Positions 35,255-44,265 of a stretch of 63,122 bases of DNA are shown here, in pieces. The DNA comes from an uncultured Alphaproteobacteria bacterium. Lineage in GTDB: Bacteria > Pseudomonadota > Alphaproteobacteria > RF32 > CAG-239. Location: contig CASZWJ010000010.1 of NCBI GenBank assembly GCA_949493535.1, forward strand, positions 1-63,122, read 5' to 3'. The number at the start of each line of letters is the position of its first letter. The stretch's first letter is position 1. Below the pieces are notes generated by a model. The model ran no database searches. It saw nothing but the letters and a program-made list of their open reading frames with translations, and had not been told where the DNA came from. The translations under genes and the position numbers were made by a program.

Positions 35255-35943
35255 ATAAAAAAACGCCCCGGATAAATCCACCGGGGTGTTTTTTAGAATA
35301 CTATTTATAGACTGGGATCAACAACCTTATCATCAATAGATGTAAAGCACATCAATGACTGCTGACTGCTATAACCACTATCACAAGGAGTTTTTGCCCC
35401 TGCCGGACAACAATATTTTTTGCCGTTACAGGTACGGTAAGTTCCGTTACATCCGGTTCCCAAATTGATATCGGGATTAGATGGCGCCAAGCCACTATCA
35501 CATTTACCATTAAAATTCAATATATATCCTGTATTACATTTTGTACATCTTTCAAATGCAGTACCGGCACTAGTACATGTTTGGCAATTTGCAATTTGAC
35601 ATGTTACTAATACACGATTAGGTTTCCATTCTCCTTTGACATAGTTTGAGTCATAAGGGCAGGTTGCTGAAACTTCAAATCTGTAATTTAATGCAATTTC
35701 GCCTGCCTCACCGGACCCGATTTGGTCATCCGGCAAAATAGGGATATAATCATCTATTTTATCCGGATCTTTAATTGGAGTCGTTAGCTCCGGCGCTGCC
35801 ATTGCAGACTTCAATTCAAAGATGTTTTTCATGAAGTTAGCCAACATTGTGCTTGGAACAACCACATCATTAGAAGCTGTTGGTTTCGGCCAATCATTTT
35901 GCAAACGATAGCCTTCGTCCAAACATCTCTGCTGAGGGGTTTT
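35255..35943 (-). repeat. Duplicated 3' module, copy B (partner at 6539-7227)
   Basis: Identical to 6550-7206 over 657 bases (here 35266-35922), offset 28716. Copy B has G instead of A in the terminator stem, and two differences at 35923 and 35927, after which the two loci diverge completely. It encodes the C-terminal ~210 residues of the large Cys-rich protein. Confidence 0.97.
35258..35294. terminator. Bidirectional terminator, copy B
   Basis: Stem CGCCCCGG / CCGGGGTG with the same loop as copy A and one G-T pair where copy A has A-T, flanked by A and T tracts. Shared by the clpB transcript and the minus-strand surface gene. Confidence 0.82.
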
Positions 35944-37692
35944 GGATGCATAATAAATAAATGGTCTGACATATGCAGTTTCATATTTTCCATGGCTAAA
36001 CCAACGGGCTCTACGGCTTTCTTCAGAAATAAAAGGCAGTTTCCATTGGGATGCCCCTAAAAGCATGTAAGCACCATTGGGTTGGGCTTCATCCGATGTC
36101 CAATAAGCTTCATCGTCGCCTAAAATTTGTCCGTGGACAAGAGTGAGCGTGTCGTTCACAATGCGTCGGGCGTCATGGCTCGATGAATATGTGGCGGAAT
36201 TTAATTCACTAATAGACGGCAGGAACCATTCTCCACGGTTTGTTCCCGAAGTCCTGTAGCTGGCACAATATTCTGCAGCCGGAAAAGAATAGCCGTTTTC
36301 TGTGCCATATTTTAGAATATTATTGGTCGCTTTTGGTCCGGATGTTCCGCATTGTACTGGATCGGTACATGTTACCAAATAAGGGTTATGTTTTGATGAA
36401 CCGTCACCGCTTCCCCATTGCATTGTGGAAGGAGATCTTTCCAATGCCAATGCCAGACCGGGGATAACAACCACACCGATAGGTGTTTTTCCTGAAATCA
36501 GTTCAGAAGATGTTGTTCTGTCAGAGTAAAGAATATCGCCTAACTTTGCCAATCTGGAATTACACTGTAAAGTCCAGAAGTCATAAGCACCGAGACCGGA
36601 GGACGTGTTTTGTCCGACGCCGGCGATAACGGTAGCCCTGTCGTTAACGTTAAATGAGTAAGTCGTTCCGGAAATCGGATAGGTCTGGTTTTTTGACACG
36701 CTTTTAATTCCGGACACGGCCGAAGGGATATCGCTCAAATTGACCTGAGAGCCGACGTTTACAATAGATTCCGTTTCGTTAGAATGCCGTCCGTCCGGTG
36801 CATAGGGGTATCCGGAGGTATCGTATTCATAGCAATAAGAAGAATTACAGGTTACGGCTGATTTTCCTTGCGGTGTCATTTTGAAAGAAAGTCCGCTCGG
36901 GCAGTTCTTTGCAAAGTTGACGGCCACTTTCATAACTTCTGTAGCCTTCGGTTTGCACTGATAGCAAGCGGTGCCTTTTTCGGTGTATTTAGGGTCGCCC
37001 TGAGTACCTGTTTCACAAGTTTTGAAATAGTTGTCGGGGCAAGTGTCGTCTTTTTCGACACAAGCCGTGCCGGCGGCATTGATTTTATAACCGGCTTCGC
37101 ATGAAGATATTTTGCAAAGTTTGGGCGAACAATTAGCCGCAGCGCTTTTACAATCTTCGCAAATAGCAACGCCTGCCACATGCGGAGCATTGCCAATGGC
37201 ATCGCAATCAAGGGTGTATCCCGCACAAGAGATGTTTCTGCAGTCCTTGTAACAAGTCAAACTGTTCTCAGAGAATTTTGAACAGATTTGATTGAGAGGC
37301 ACTTGAGTTTTATAAGCCGCATTAAGAGAAGAACAAGAGAAAGCGGAACATTTGTTATTGCTGAGCGTGTAACCTTGATCGCAAGATGTAATCTTGTATC
37401 CGGCTCCGACTGGACATTTCATACATTTTGCGTGAGCAGGGCATGATTTGAGCGGATAAGCGGAACAATCGTTCTTGTTAAAGTCATATTTGGTGTTATG
37501 CCGTCCGGATAAGCCGAGATCATCATAGGTATCCGGCAAAAAGGTGGATTTTGCCACTTGATATTCGGACGACGGGTTTTGATAGGGAGTAATTGACAAA
37601 GACGAAACATTGCCAATATTCCCAGCATAGGCGTTTCCGGCCATAAATATAGCCAAAAACAGACCTGAGAATAGAATCTTGGTCTTAGACAT
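35305..37692 (-). CDS. Large modular Cys-rich secreted protein with DUF1566/C-lectin-like central domain
   Basis: 795 aa from ATG 37692 (TGAGG upstream), signal peptide MSKTKILFSGLFLAIFMAGN with cleavage after A-Y-A. Residues 1-249 are the N-module shared with the 7452-8324 protein (repeats of C-x-x-GY-x...C, ending YTEKGTACYQCKP). Residues 250-583 are unique: beta-rich, with GVVVIPGLALALE, EWFLPSISELNSA, and AYWTSDEAQ followed by AYVRPFIYY, the pattern of DUF1566/Fib_succ-major domains, which adopt a C-type-lectin-like fold. Residues 584-795 are the C-module identical to the 6589-7434 protein. It is probably exported and disulfide-stabilised, at the cell surface. Its ligand and localisation are unknown. 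Confidence 0.85.
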   Translation of the reverse strand: MSKTKILFSGLFLAIFMAGNAYAGNIGNVSSLSITPYQNPSSEYQVAKSTFLPDTYDDLGLSGRHNTKYDFNKNDCSAYPLKSCPAHAKCMKCPVGAGYKITSCDQGYTLSNNKCSAFSCSSLNAAYKTQVPLNQICSKFSENSLTCYKDCRNISCAGYTLDCDAIGNAPHVAGVAICEDCKSAAANCSPKLCKISSCEAGYKINAAGTACVEKDDTCPDNYFKTCETGTQGDPKYTEKGTACYQCKPKATEVMKVAVNFAKNCPSGLSFKMTPQGKSAVTCNSSYCYEYDTSGYPYAPDGRHSNETESIVNVGSQVNLSDIPSAVSGIKSVSKNQTYPISGTTYSFNVNDRATVIAGVGQNTSSGLGAYDFWTLQCNSRLAKLGDILYSDRTTSSELISGKTPIGVVVIPGLALALERSPSTMQWGSGDGSSKHNPYLVTCTDPVQCGTSGPKATNNILKYGTENGYSFPAAEYCASYRTSGTNRGEWFLPSISELNSATYSSSHDARRIVNDTLTLVHGQILGDDEAYWTSDEAQPNGAYMLLGASQWKLPFISEESRRARWFSHGKYETAYVRPFIYYASKTPQQRCLDEGYRLQNDWPKPTASNDVVVPSTMLANFMKNIFELKSAMAAPELTTPIKDPDKIDDYIPILPDDQIGSGEAGEIALNYRFEVSATCPYDSNYVKGEWKPNRVLVTCQIANCQTCTSAGTAFERCTKCNTGYILNFNGKCDSGLAPSNPDINLGTGCNGTYRTCNGKKYCCPAGAKTPCDSGYSSQQSLMCFTSIDDKVVDPSL

Positions 37693-37727
37693 GATAGCCT
37701 CACACAAAAAAATTTTCACACACTATA

Positions 37728-37756
37728 ATTCTAAAGTAATTTTAATATGTTGGCAA
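37728..37756 (-). promoter_or_regulatory. Promoter of the large Cys-rich protein gene
   Basis: On the minus strand TTGCCA (37756-37751), 17-base spacer, TAGAAT (37733-37728), 35 bases before the ATG at 37692. A comparable but weaker TTGCTA...TATAAC pair precedes the related gene at 8324. Confidence 0.5.
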
Positions 37757-37813
37757 TGATTAAATGAATTGGAACGGCAAGTTTAACAATTTTGTCATAA
37801 ACTAAAAAAAAGG

Positions 37814-38881
37814 TCATTTAACGGCGCGTTTGGCCGATTGAATAGCTGCTTCCAGACAACACGGCCAATTTTTCATTGTCCAGTCGCCGGCCAATTTCAT
37901 ATTCTTAAATTTGGTGTTTGCCGAGCAGGGGCGCAGTCTGTTGTTTTTGCCGTCTTGTTTTATGGTGGCCTGTTTATAACGCATAACTCTGTAAGAAGGT
38001 AAAAAAGCCGGCTTTAATCCGTTCAATGCCCTGATTTCAATCCATATTTTACGGGCAAGCTCATCGTCTCCTTCCGTCAGTGCGGCGCTGTTTGAAATTG
38101 TTGCGGCAACAATGTCGTCATTAATAAAAATCCAATCGGCAGTATTTTGCGGCGTGGCAATAAATTTGCTGTCTTCCGGCAGGGTAAGCGGCGTGCTTGT
38201 ACGGTAGAAGATATTGGCAATTTCATTAAATTCAAATTTCGGCCCGCTGAAAATCCGGCTGTAATTTGCCGCGTCCAAAGCGCAGATAATTTTATCTTGC
38301 GGCGCAATCGGAACTTTGCTTTTGTTAAAAGTCAGCAATGAGATTTTATCATTTTCCGCCGTAAAATCCAAAAGCTTATGGCTGAGCTTGATTTCGTCAG
38401 TATAACGGCTGAGAGGTTCAATCAGTTTTGAGGTTAAATCTCCTTTTGAATAACAGATTTTAAGCCTGTTCGGAAGAAAGGGAAACAGCTTAAAAGCAAG
38501 TTTTTTTATAAGAGAAGGGGCAACTTCGTCGGCTTTAGTATTAAAAACGGACAAAAGGATAAAATCCTTATAATTCCAAAACTTGCCGTTTATTGTGCCG
38601 TTTTCAAAAAACTTTGCTTTTCCTGAAAATTCGGGACGATTCATCAAATTGATGACGCCTTTATTGGCTCCTAAAATAACATGGGTTGCATTATCAATGG
38701 TTCTGTCCAGCCCGGCATCAAAAAAAGAAAAACAGCGGCCGCCGAGCTTTGCTGCCGCTTCATATAAAACAACTTTGTTTTTGATATTTTTTTCTTTGAT
38801 GAATTTTGCCGCGGCCAAACCGGCAATTCCGCCGCCGATAATATGATATGTCAAGGCTTTGCCGCTCATGACGCGCAACAT
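37814..38881 (-). CDS. hpnE: Hydroxysqualene dehydroxylase HpnE
   Basis: 355 aa from the ATG at 38881, which shares one base with the hpnD stop (TAATG). HpnE is an FAD-dependent enzyme that reduces hydroxysqualene to squalene. The FAD-binding Rossmann motif is HIIGGGIAGLAAAKFI, followed by ETAAKLGGR-like YEAAAKLGGRCFS. The C-terminal stretch LAGDWTMKNWPCCLEAAIQS is typical of this amine-oxidase-like family. A second ATG at 38869 also fits (MSGKALTYHII). It closes the trmFO-hpnC-hpnD-hpnE operon. Confidence 0.92.
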   Translation of the reverse strand: MLRVMSGKALTYHIIGGGIAGLAAAKFIKEKNIKNKVVLYEAAAKLGGRCFSFFDAGLDRTIDNATHVILGANKGVINLMNRPEFSGKAKFFENGTINGKFWNYKDFILLSVFNTKADEVAPSLIKKLAFKLFPFLPNRLKICYSKGDLTSKLIEPLSRYTDEIKLSHKLLDFTAENDKISLLTFNKSKVPIAPQDKIICALDAANYSRIFSGPKFEFNEIANIFYRTSTPLTLPEDSKFIATPQNTADWIFINDDIVAATISNSAALTEGDDELARKIWIEIRALNGLKPAFLPSYRVMRYKQATIKQDGKNNRLRPCSANTKFKNMKLAGDWTMKNWPCCLEAAIQSAKRAVK

Positions 38882-39711
38882 TAACTGAAAAAGGCCTGCA
38901 ATGCGATTGTCAATTTTTTCCACTTGCTGACGAACGGTTTGGGGGAAATAATTTCCCAGCCGCGGTTTTGCATAATGTCAAAATAGTGTTTGTAAATATT
39001 CGCAATCATTAAAACCGGACGCGCCGCTTTTTTATCTAATTTTTTTATGAGTTCATAAGCTTCATCATAATTTTTTGCCGCTGTTTTGGCCAATTCTTCG
39101 CGGGCAACGGCCAGATTTTTATTGACGACGACGGTTAACGGATCGGTTGCTTCAATACCTGCTTTGTCGAGATATTCTCTGGGAATATACAAACGGTCGG
39201 CTTGCGCGTCTTCTTTAACGTCGCGGAGAATATTGGTCAGTTGCAGGGCGTTTCCGAGTGTCGAGGAAAGTTTTTCAATCAAAGTCTCGTCTTCAACGCC
39301 GAAAATGCGCAGGGATAAACTTCCCGGTACGCCGGCCACGCCGCGGCAATAGCGGTCAAGCTGGTTGAGGCTCGGCGCCTGAACCGGATTGGGCAAATCC
39401 ATGGTAATGCTGTCAATCAGACGGATAAATTCGGATTTGGGCAATTTAAAACGCATGCAGTTTTTATAAATTCTGCGCCCGATTTCTGTTGCCGGCGCTT
39501 TCTTGTCATAAATATTGTCAAGCTCTTGGCGCCAGGCCGCAATCAATTCCAGCTTTTCTCCGATATCTTTGTCACCGTCGACAATATCGTCAATGTGCCT
39601 GAAAAAGGCATAAATCGTATACATCGCATTTCTTTTTGCTTTGGGCAGCAGCCTCATGCTCCAGAAAAATGATGTGCCTGATTTTTTAACCATTCTTTTG
39701 ATATTGTTCAT
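38881..39711 (-). CDS. hpnD: Presqualene diphosphate synthase HpnD
   Basis: 276 aa. HpnD joins two farnesyl diphosphates to presqualene diphosphate. Both Asp-rich motifs of the squalene/phytoene synthase fold are present: RHIDDIVDGD near residue 35-45 and LRDVKEDAQADRLYIP near 165-180, with YCRGVAGVPG between. It is 15 bases downstream of hpnC and overlaps hpnE by one base. Confidence 0.93.
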   Translation of the reverse strand: MNNIKRMVKKSGTSFFWSMRLLPKAKRNAMYTIYAFFRHIDDIVDGDKDIGEKLELIAAWRQELDNIYDKKAPATEIGRRIYKNCMRFKLPKSEFIRLIDSITMDLPNPVQAPSLNQLDRYCRGVAGVPGSLSLRIFGVEDETLIEKLSSTLGNALQLTNILRDVKEDAQADRLYIPREYLDKAGIEATDPLTVVVNKNLAVAREELAKTAAKNYDEAYELIKKLDKKAARPVLMIANIYKHYFDIMQNRGWEIISPKPFVSKWKKLTIALQAFFS

Positions 39712-39726
39712 AATGCACCTGTCAAT

Positions 39727-40575
39727 TTATGATAAAGTTTTTGTTTTGGTTGTCAGAGCTTTAAACGTGCCTGCAATAACAGCCCTCAGCCAATCCCATT
39801 TTGATAGCTTGATTCGCTTAGCCAAAACGTCGCCTTTTAATATCTTTTTTATCATAATATTGGTTAACGAAAGGATAATACATACTTCCGTCCGCAAACT
39901 TCTGCTTTTAATGATTTCAGGCAAGACACTGCCCTCTTTGACGAGCCCTCGGGTTAATTCCATAATGGCTTCTGTAAGCTTTTTTAATCCGAGTGAAGAT
40001 TTTTCTTTCAAAAGGTCTGCCTTTAGAACATGGTATTTATTCAGCATTTCTGCCGGAAGGTAAATGCGTTTCAAAACTTCGCAGTCGTATTTAATGTCTT
40101 GAACGTGGTTGACAATCTGCAAGGCGACGCAGAGCGACGTTGCCGGCAGATAAGTGGACGGATTTTCATTGTGGATTGCCAGCATAAAGCGTCCGACCGG
40201 CGCAGCCGAATATTTGCAATAATCAACCAGCTGTCCCCATGTTTGATACTCAAACCCCATTGAATCTTTGCGAAAAGCAATCAGTAAGTCGGTCGCTGTT
40301 GATGTTGACAGCTGAAATTTGTCAAACTCATTGCGCAGATTGGCAACAAATCTGAACTTTTGCCCCTTATAAGGTTTGTTTCTTAAAAAAATATCTTCCA
40401 GCTCGTAAAGTTTGTCGACTTTTTTCTTTGGTTTAATATCCGGATTGTCGGCAATATCGTCGGCATAGCGGGCGAATTGGTAATAATCGCTGACAATTTG
40501 CCTTTTCTCTCTGCCGAACAGCATCATCCCGACCGGAAAATTTTCCTGATGTTTATTTTTATGGCGCATTTTCAT
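39727..40575 (-). CDS. hpnC: Hydroxysqualene synthase HpnC
   Basis: 282 aa, squalene/phytoene synthase fold; HpnC converts presqualene diphosphate to hydroxysqualene. First Asp motif [12 protein letters not shown] (residues about 35-46), second [19 protein letters not shown], which is the HpnC form. [11 protein letters not shown] lies between them. The start overlaps the trmFO stop by four bases (ATGA), so translation is coupled. Confidence 0.93.
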   Translation of the reverse strand: MKMRHKNKHQENFPVGMMLFGREKRQIVSDYYQFARYADDIADNPDIKPKKKVDKLYELEDIFLRNKPYKGQKFRFVANLRNEFDKFQLSTSTATDLLIAFRKDSMGFEYQTWGQLVDYCKYSAAPVGRFMLAIHNENPSTYLPATSLCVALQIVNHVQDIKYDCEVLKRIYLPAEMLNKYHVLKADLLKEKSSLGLKKLTEAIMELTRGLVKEGSVLPEIIKSRSLRTEVCIILSLTNIMIKKILKGDVLAKRIKLSKWDWLRAVIAGTFKALTTKTKTLS

Positions 40576-41933
40576 TCGCTTATCTCTTCAATCCAGCGGC
40601 CGATTTCAGTCAGGGCGCGTTCGCTGTAAGCCTTTTTGCGGTCCATACCTTTAATCTTGCGGAATTTGCCGTTGGCGGTGCGTTCGCCCTGAATCGTCGG
40701 AAAAATGCCGAAATTAATGTTCATCGGCTGGAAGTTTTCAACATTTGTATCATCAATCAAATGGTTGAGCATTGAGCCGAAAGCGGTGTTTCTCGGTGGC
40801 AAAACCGGCTCTTTCCCTTTTATGCGGCAGGCGGCAAAATAGCCGGCCATAAAACCGACCGAAGCGCTTTCGATATAGCCTTCGCAGCCGGTAATCTGTC
40901 CGGCAAAACGAATGTTCGGGCGTTTTTTCAGGCATAAATATTTGTCAAGTAGCAGCGGGCTTTTGATGAAAGTGTTTTTGTGGATGCCGCCGAGCCTTGC
41001 AAATTCGGCGTTTTCCAATCCCGGAATCATTCTGAAAATCCGTTGCTGTTCGCCGTATTTCAGCTTGGTTTGGAAACCCACCATATTCCGGAGCGTATCT
41101 TCTTTATTGTCTTGGCGCAGCTGGACGACGGCGTATGGTTTTTCCTCGCAGTGCGGATTAGTCAGCCCGATAGGTTTCATGGGGCCGAAAGTTAAAGTTT
41201 CGTCGCCGCGCTCGGCCATAACTTCGATTGGCAGGCAGCCTTCAAAGTAACTGGCCTTTTCCCAATCGTGAAAATCGACTTTTTCACCGTTTTTGAGTTC
41301 GTTGATAAAACGATAATATTCGTCTTTGCTCAAGGGGCAGTTGATGTAATCCAGCTTGTCGCCTTTGTCATAGCGCGACTGATACCAGGCTTTGGAAAAA
41401 TCAATGCTTTCTTTGTATACGACCGGAGCAATCGCATCAAAAAAAGATAAAGACTGATTGTCAACGGTTTTAAGAATATCTTGCGCCAAAGCCTCGGAAG
41501 TCAGCGGGCCGGTCGCGATAATAACCTCGCCGAAATTTTCATCGGGCAGGGCAGTCAGCTCTTCATGGACAATTTCAATGAGCGGATGATTGCGGATTTT
41601 GCTGCTGACAAGAGAGGAAAATGCCTCTCGGTCAACGGCAAGGGCACCGCCGGCCGGAACTTTTGTCTCATCTGCGCAACGCATAATCAGGGAACCGGCG
41701 CGGCGCATTTCTTCATGCATCAGTCCGACAGCATTGTGTTCTGCGTCATCAGAACGGAAAGAGTTGGAGCAGACCAGTTCGGCAAAGTTATCGGTTTTGT
41801 GGGCGGGCGAATAATTTTCGGGGCGCATCTCATGAATGACAACGCGGATTCCCCTCTGCGCAATCTGCCAGGCGGCTTCGCTTCCGGCTAAACCTGCGCC
41901 GATAACATGTACGGCTTGTTCGTTCATTTTCAT
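40572..41933 (-). CDS. trmFO: Folate-dependent tRNA (uracil-54-C5)-methyltransferase TrmFO
   Basis: 453 aa. TrmFO makes ribothymidine at position 54 of tRNA using methylenetetrahydrofolate and FADH2. The FAD motif is [36 protein letters not shown] holds Cys55, and [15 protein letters not shown] holds the second catalytic Cys. Its length is standard. It is the first gene of an operon with hpnCDE. A second ATG lies two codons in (41927) with better spacing to AGGAT, so either may be used. Confidence 0.95.
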   Translation of the reverse strand: MKMNEQAVHVIGAGLAGSEAAWQIAQRGIRVVIHEMRPENYSPAHKTDNFAELVCSNSFRSDDAEHNAVGLMHEEMRRAGSLIMRCADETKVPAGGALAVDREAFSSLVSSKIRNHPLIEIVHEELTALPDENFGEVIIATGPLTSEALAQDILKTVDNQSLSFFDAIAPVVYKESIDFSKAWYQSRYDKGDKLDYINCPLSKDEYYRFINELKNGEKVDFHDWEKASYFEGCLPIEVMAERGDETLTFGPMKPIGLTNPHCEEKPYAVVQLRQDNKEDTLRNMVGFQTKLKYGEQQRIFRMIPGLENAEFARLGGIHKNTFIKSPLLLDKYLCLKKRPNIRFAGQITGCEGYIESASVGFMAGYFAACRIKGKEPVLPPRNTAFGSMLNHLIDDTNVENFQPMNINFGIFPTIQGERTANGKFRKIKGMDRKKAYSERALTEIGRWIEEISE

Positions 41934-42088
41934 TTATCCTAATTGTTTTCTCCCCTTTATAGGCAAAGGCCGCCTAAAAGTAAATACAAAAGTTCTTTTG
42001 ATAAATAGATTGAAACATTTGATATCTTGCAAAAAACAATATAATATGCACCAATAATAAGCAATAAACTGAAGAAAAAGCACAGGAC

Positions 42089-43246
42089 ATGAAATTTTAT
42101 ACTCTCTTCATAACAGCGCTGCTGCTGGTTTCTGTTCCGGCTCGGGCTGATGAAGAATATAACGCTTCTTTTGACGCCGGAGGCGGTGCTTCGAATATCC
42201 GTTATATGGAAGATGAGGATATGGATTTCAGCAGTATGGATGCTGAAGATGCATTTGCTTCGGATCGTCCTGTCTCGACGCCGATGATTCAAAAAAGAAC
42301 GGGCGGAGCGGATGCTTTTACGCCGCCGCCGGCTTCCGATGCCAGACAAAATGTTCCCGTAACGCAAATTCCCGTAGCTGAAAAGAAAACGCAGAGGAAT
42401 AATGTCGCGCCTTTGCCGAAGAATACAACTCTGACCGATACGCTGCAGCGTCAGGAAAAAGAAACAATGCCGTCTATTCCTTTGCCGGATGTTTCGGGCA
42501 CATGGGTAGATAAGCTTGCAAACAGCGTTCCGTCCCTGTCCGGCTCGCAAACGGGAGCCGATACGCCTTCTTCAGCGGAAGCCGGAACTGCGGGTAATGC
42601 CGGTCTGCAAAATATGGTGGATAACTCCCGCCGCGCCAATACCCGTTCGAATGCTTCCGTTTTTGACATATCCGGCATTATGCTGCGGATGAATTTGGCT
42701 CAAGCTGAAAAAGCCATGATGACAAGAGGGTTCAAATTGATTTCGCAAAAATTGGAGATCCCCAATTTTATTAAATGGCGCAATGAGGAAAAATGTCGGG
42801 GCAACGGAGTTGTCGGTTATGAGCGCCTGATGAACTGCGTGGTTGAGATTGCTAAAAAGAATAACCACCAATATGTTGAAACGGCCAAATTTTCTAAATT
42901 TCCGACCAAAGAAGAAATTGAAATCAAGCTGACGTCTAATTTTACCGGAAATAAAATTTATCATGTGATGTATAAAAGCATGTCGGGAAGAGTTGTCGGA
43001 AGCGGCGCCAAAGCGGCTTATCTGCGCAATATCAAGGTTTTTGATTTTTGGAAAAAGATAAATCAGAAATACGGCGCGCCGGATAACAAAGACGAAGTGA
43101 CTTGGGGGTTGGGCGGCAACAAGCCTTATATGAAAGCCTCTACCGGTTTTTTGCTGCTTGAAGATCCGATGCTCAGGGAATTGGATTATACGCGCATGTC
43201 CAGAGAAGACCAGCGTTTTATGAATACGGATTTGTATAGTTTTTAA
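42089..43246 (+). CDS. Secreted protein of unknown function with disordered N-terminal half
   Basis: 385 aa with signal peptide (MKFYTLFITALLLVSVPARA). Residues 25 to about 190 are low-complexity, acidic then Pro/Thr/Ser-rich, and probably disordered. Residues 195-385 look folded and begin GIMLRMNLAQAEKAMMTRGF, then EEKCRGNGVVGYERLMNCVV and a beta-rich part. The opening AQAEKAMMTRGFKL resembles the DPxxAxxLxxxGF repeats of some envelope proteins. Family not recognised. It lies 24 bases upstream of chpT and may be cotranscribed. Confidence 0.72.
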   Translation: MKFYTLFITALLLVSVPARADEEYNASFDAGGGASNIRYMEDEDMDFSSMDAEDAFASDRPVSTPMIQKRTGGADAFTPPPASDARQNVPVTQIPVAEKKTQRNNVAPLPKNTTLTDTLQRQEKETMPSIPLPDVSGTWVDKLANSVPSLSGSQTGADTPSSAEAGTAGNAGLQNMVDNSRRANTRSNASVFDISGIMLRMNLAQAEKAMMTRGFKLISQKLEIPNFIKWRNEEKCRGNGVVGYERLMNCVVEIAKKNNHQYVETAKFSKFPTKEEIEIKLTSNFTGNKIYHVMYKSMSGRVVGSGAKAAYLRNIKVFDFWKKINQKYGAPDNKDEVTWGLGGNKPYMKASTGFLLLEDPMLRELDYTRMSREDQRFMNTDLYSF

Positions 43247-43270
43247 CCAAATTGAGAAAGAGTTGATAAC

Positions 43271-43879
43271 ATGAATATGCTTTCGCCTTCCGTAACAGAA
43301 TTGATTTGCACCCGCATCAGCCATGATCTGATCGGCAATATCGGCGCGGTTTCCAACGCAGTTGAGCTGTTGGAAGAAGGAGACATGGATTTTCTTGATG
43401 ATATTCGTTCGATTCTTAAAACAAGCTCTCAGGTTTTGGCTGCCAGACTGAAATTTTTCCGCATGGCATTCGGAGCGGTTAACGCAAATATTGAAGATAA
43501 AAACCTTGTTGTCAAAACAACGGAAGATTATCTAAAAACCATAGGAAACCAAAATTTTCCGATAATTCTGGAAGCCGGAAGTTTTTCGGCTGCTTTTGCA
43601 AAGGCATTTATGCTCTCGGCAATGATTTTGGCAGATATGGTTATTAAAGGCGGAAAAATAATGATTTATGAAGAGAGCGGCAGGCTATGCGCAAAGTTGT
43701 CAGCCTCATCAAGAATTGCAGGGCAGAAGGCGGCAGCAGTTGCTGATATATTGGCAGGCAGCGGGGAAGAGCGCTCGGCTCAATATGCACCGGCTTTTTA
43801 TTTGCGCAGCTTAATGCCGGCAGCACCGGTGCAAATTAATTTGGCTGATGAAGAAAACTTTAGTTTTGTAATCGGATAA
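43271..43879 (+). CDS. chpT: ChpT histidine phosphotransferase
   Basis: 202 aa. ChpT passes phosphate from the sensor kinase CckA to CtrA and CpdR, controlling the alphaproteobacterial cell cycle. The dimerisation helix contains RISHDLIGNIGAVSNAVELL with the phosphorylated His at residue 18, and the C-terminal part is a degenerate ATPase-like fold without ATP-binding boxes, as usual for ChpT. It is followed after 10 bases by a CheY-like regulator and then cheR, a known alphaproteobacterial arrangement. CckA and CtrA are not in the window. Confidence 0.92.
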   Translation: MNMLSPSVTELICTRISHDLIGNIGAVSNAVELLEEGDMDFLDDIRSILKTSSQVLAARLKFFRMAFGAVNANIEDKNLVVKTTEDYLKTIGNQNFPIILEAGSFSAAFAKAFMLSAMILADMVIKGGKIMIYEESGRLCAKLSASSRIAGQKAAAVADILAGSGEERSAQYAPAFYLRSLMPAAPVQINLADEENFSFVIG

Positions 43880-43889
43880 GGGAAAAAAC

Positions 43890-44255
43890 ATGGCAACCTG
43901 TTTAATCGCAGACGATTCTAAAATAATCCGTATGGTCTTGTCCAAAATCATGTCTAATTTAGGCTTTGACGTTTTGGAGGCGGAAGACGGGGAAGATGTT
44001 ATTAAATATTGGAAGCAATCGCCTTTAGATTTAATCATAATGGATTGGCGCCTGCCTGTAATGGAGGGGATTGACGTATTATATATGATTCGCTCCAACC
44101 ATAAAATGAACCAGCCGAAAATTATTTTCTGTTCGTCGTTAAATGATGAGGATAAGATAAGAGAAGCTTTGCAAGGCGGAGCCGATGACTATATCATGAA
44201 ACCGTTTGATGAAGATATTATCGAAAGCAAAATTACGATTTTAGGATTGCTGTAG
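43890..44255 (+). CDS. Single-domain CheY-like response regulator
   Basis: 121 aa receiver domain only. Acidic pocket Asp8 and Asp9, phosphoacceptor Asp52 in IIMDWRLP, Ser82/Ser83 and Lys104 in IMKPFDED. There is no output domain, so it acts by protein contact, perhaps on flagellar or cell-cycle partners or as a phosphate sink for ChpT. Spaced 10 bases from chpT and 10 bases from cheR. Confidence 0.9.
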   Translation: MATCLIADDSKIIRMVLSKIMSNLGFDVLEAEDGEDVIKYWKQSPLDLIIMDWRLPVMEGIDVLYMIRSNHKMNQPKIIFCSSLNDEDKIREALQGGADDYIMKPFDEDIIESKITILGLL

Positions 44256-44265
44256 GGGACGGAAG

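Noticed and set aside
42572..43324. 250-codon minus-strand frame opposite the secreted protein and chpT
   Set aside because: Antisense to better supported genes, no start signal and no recognisable motif.
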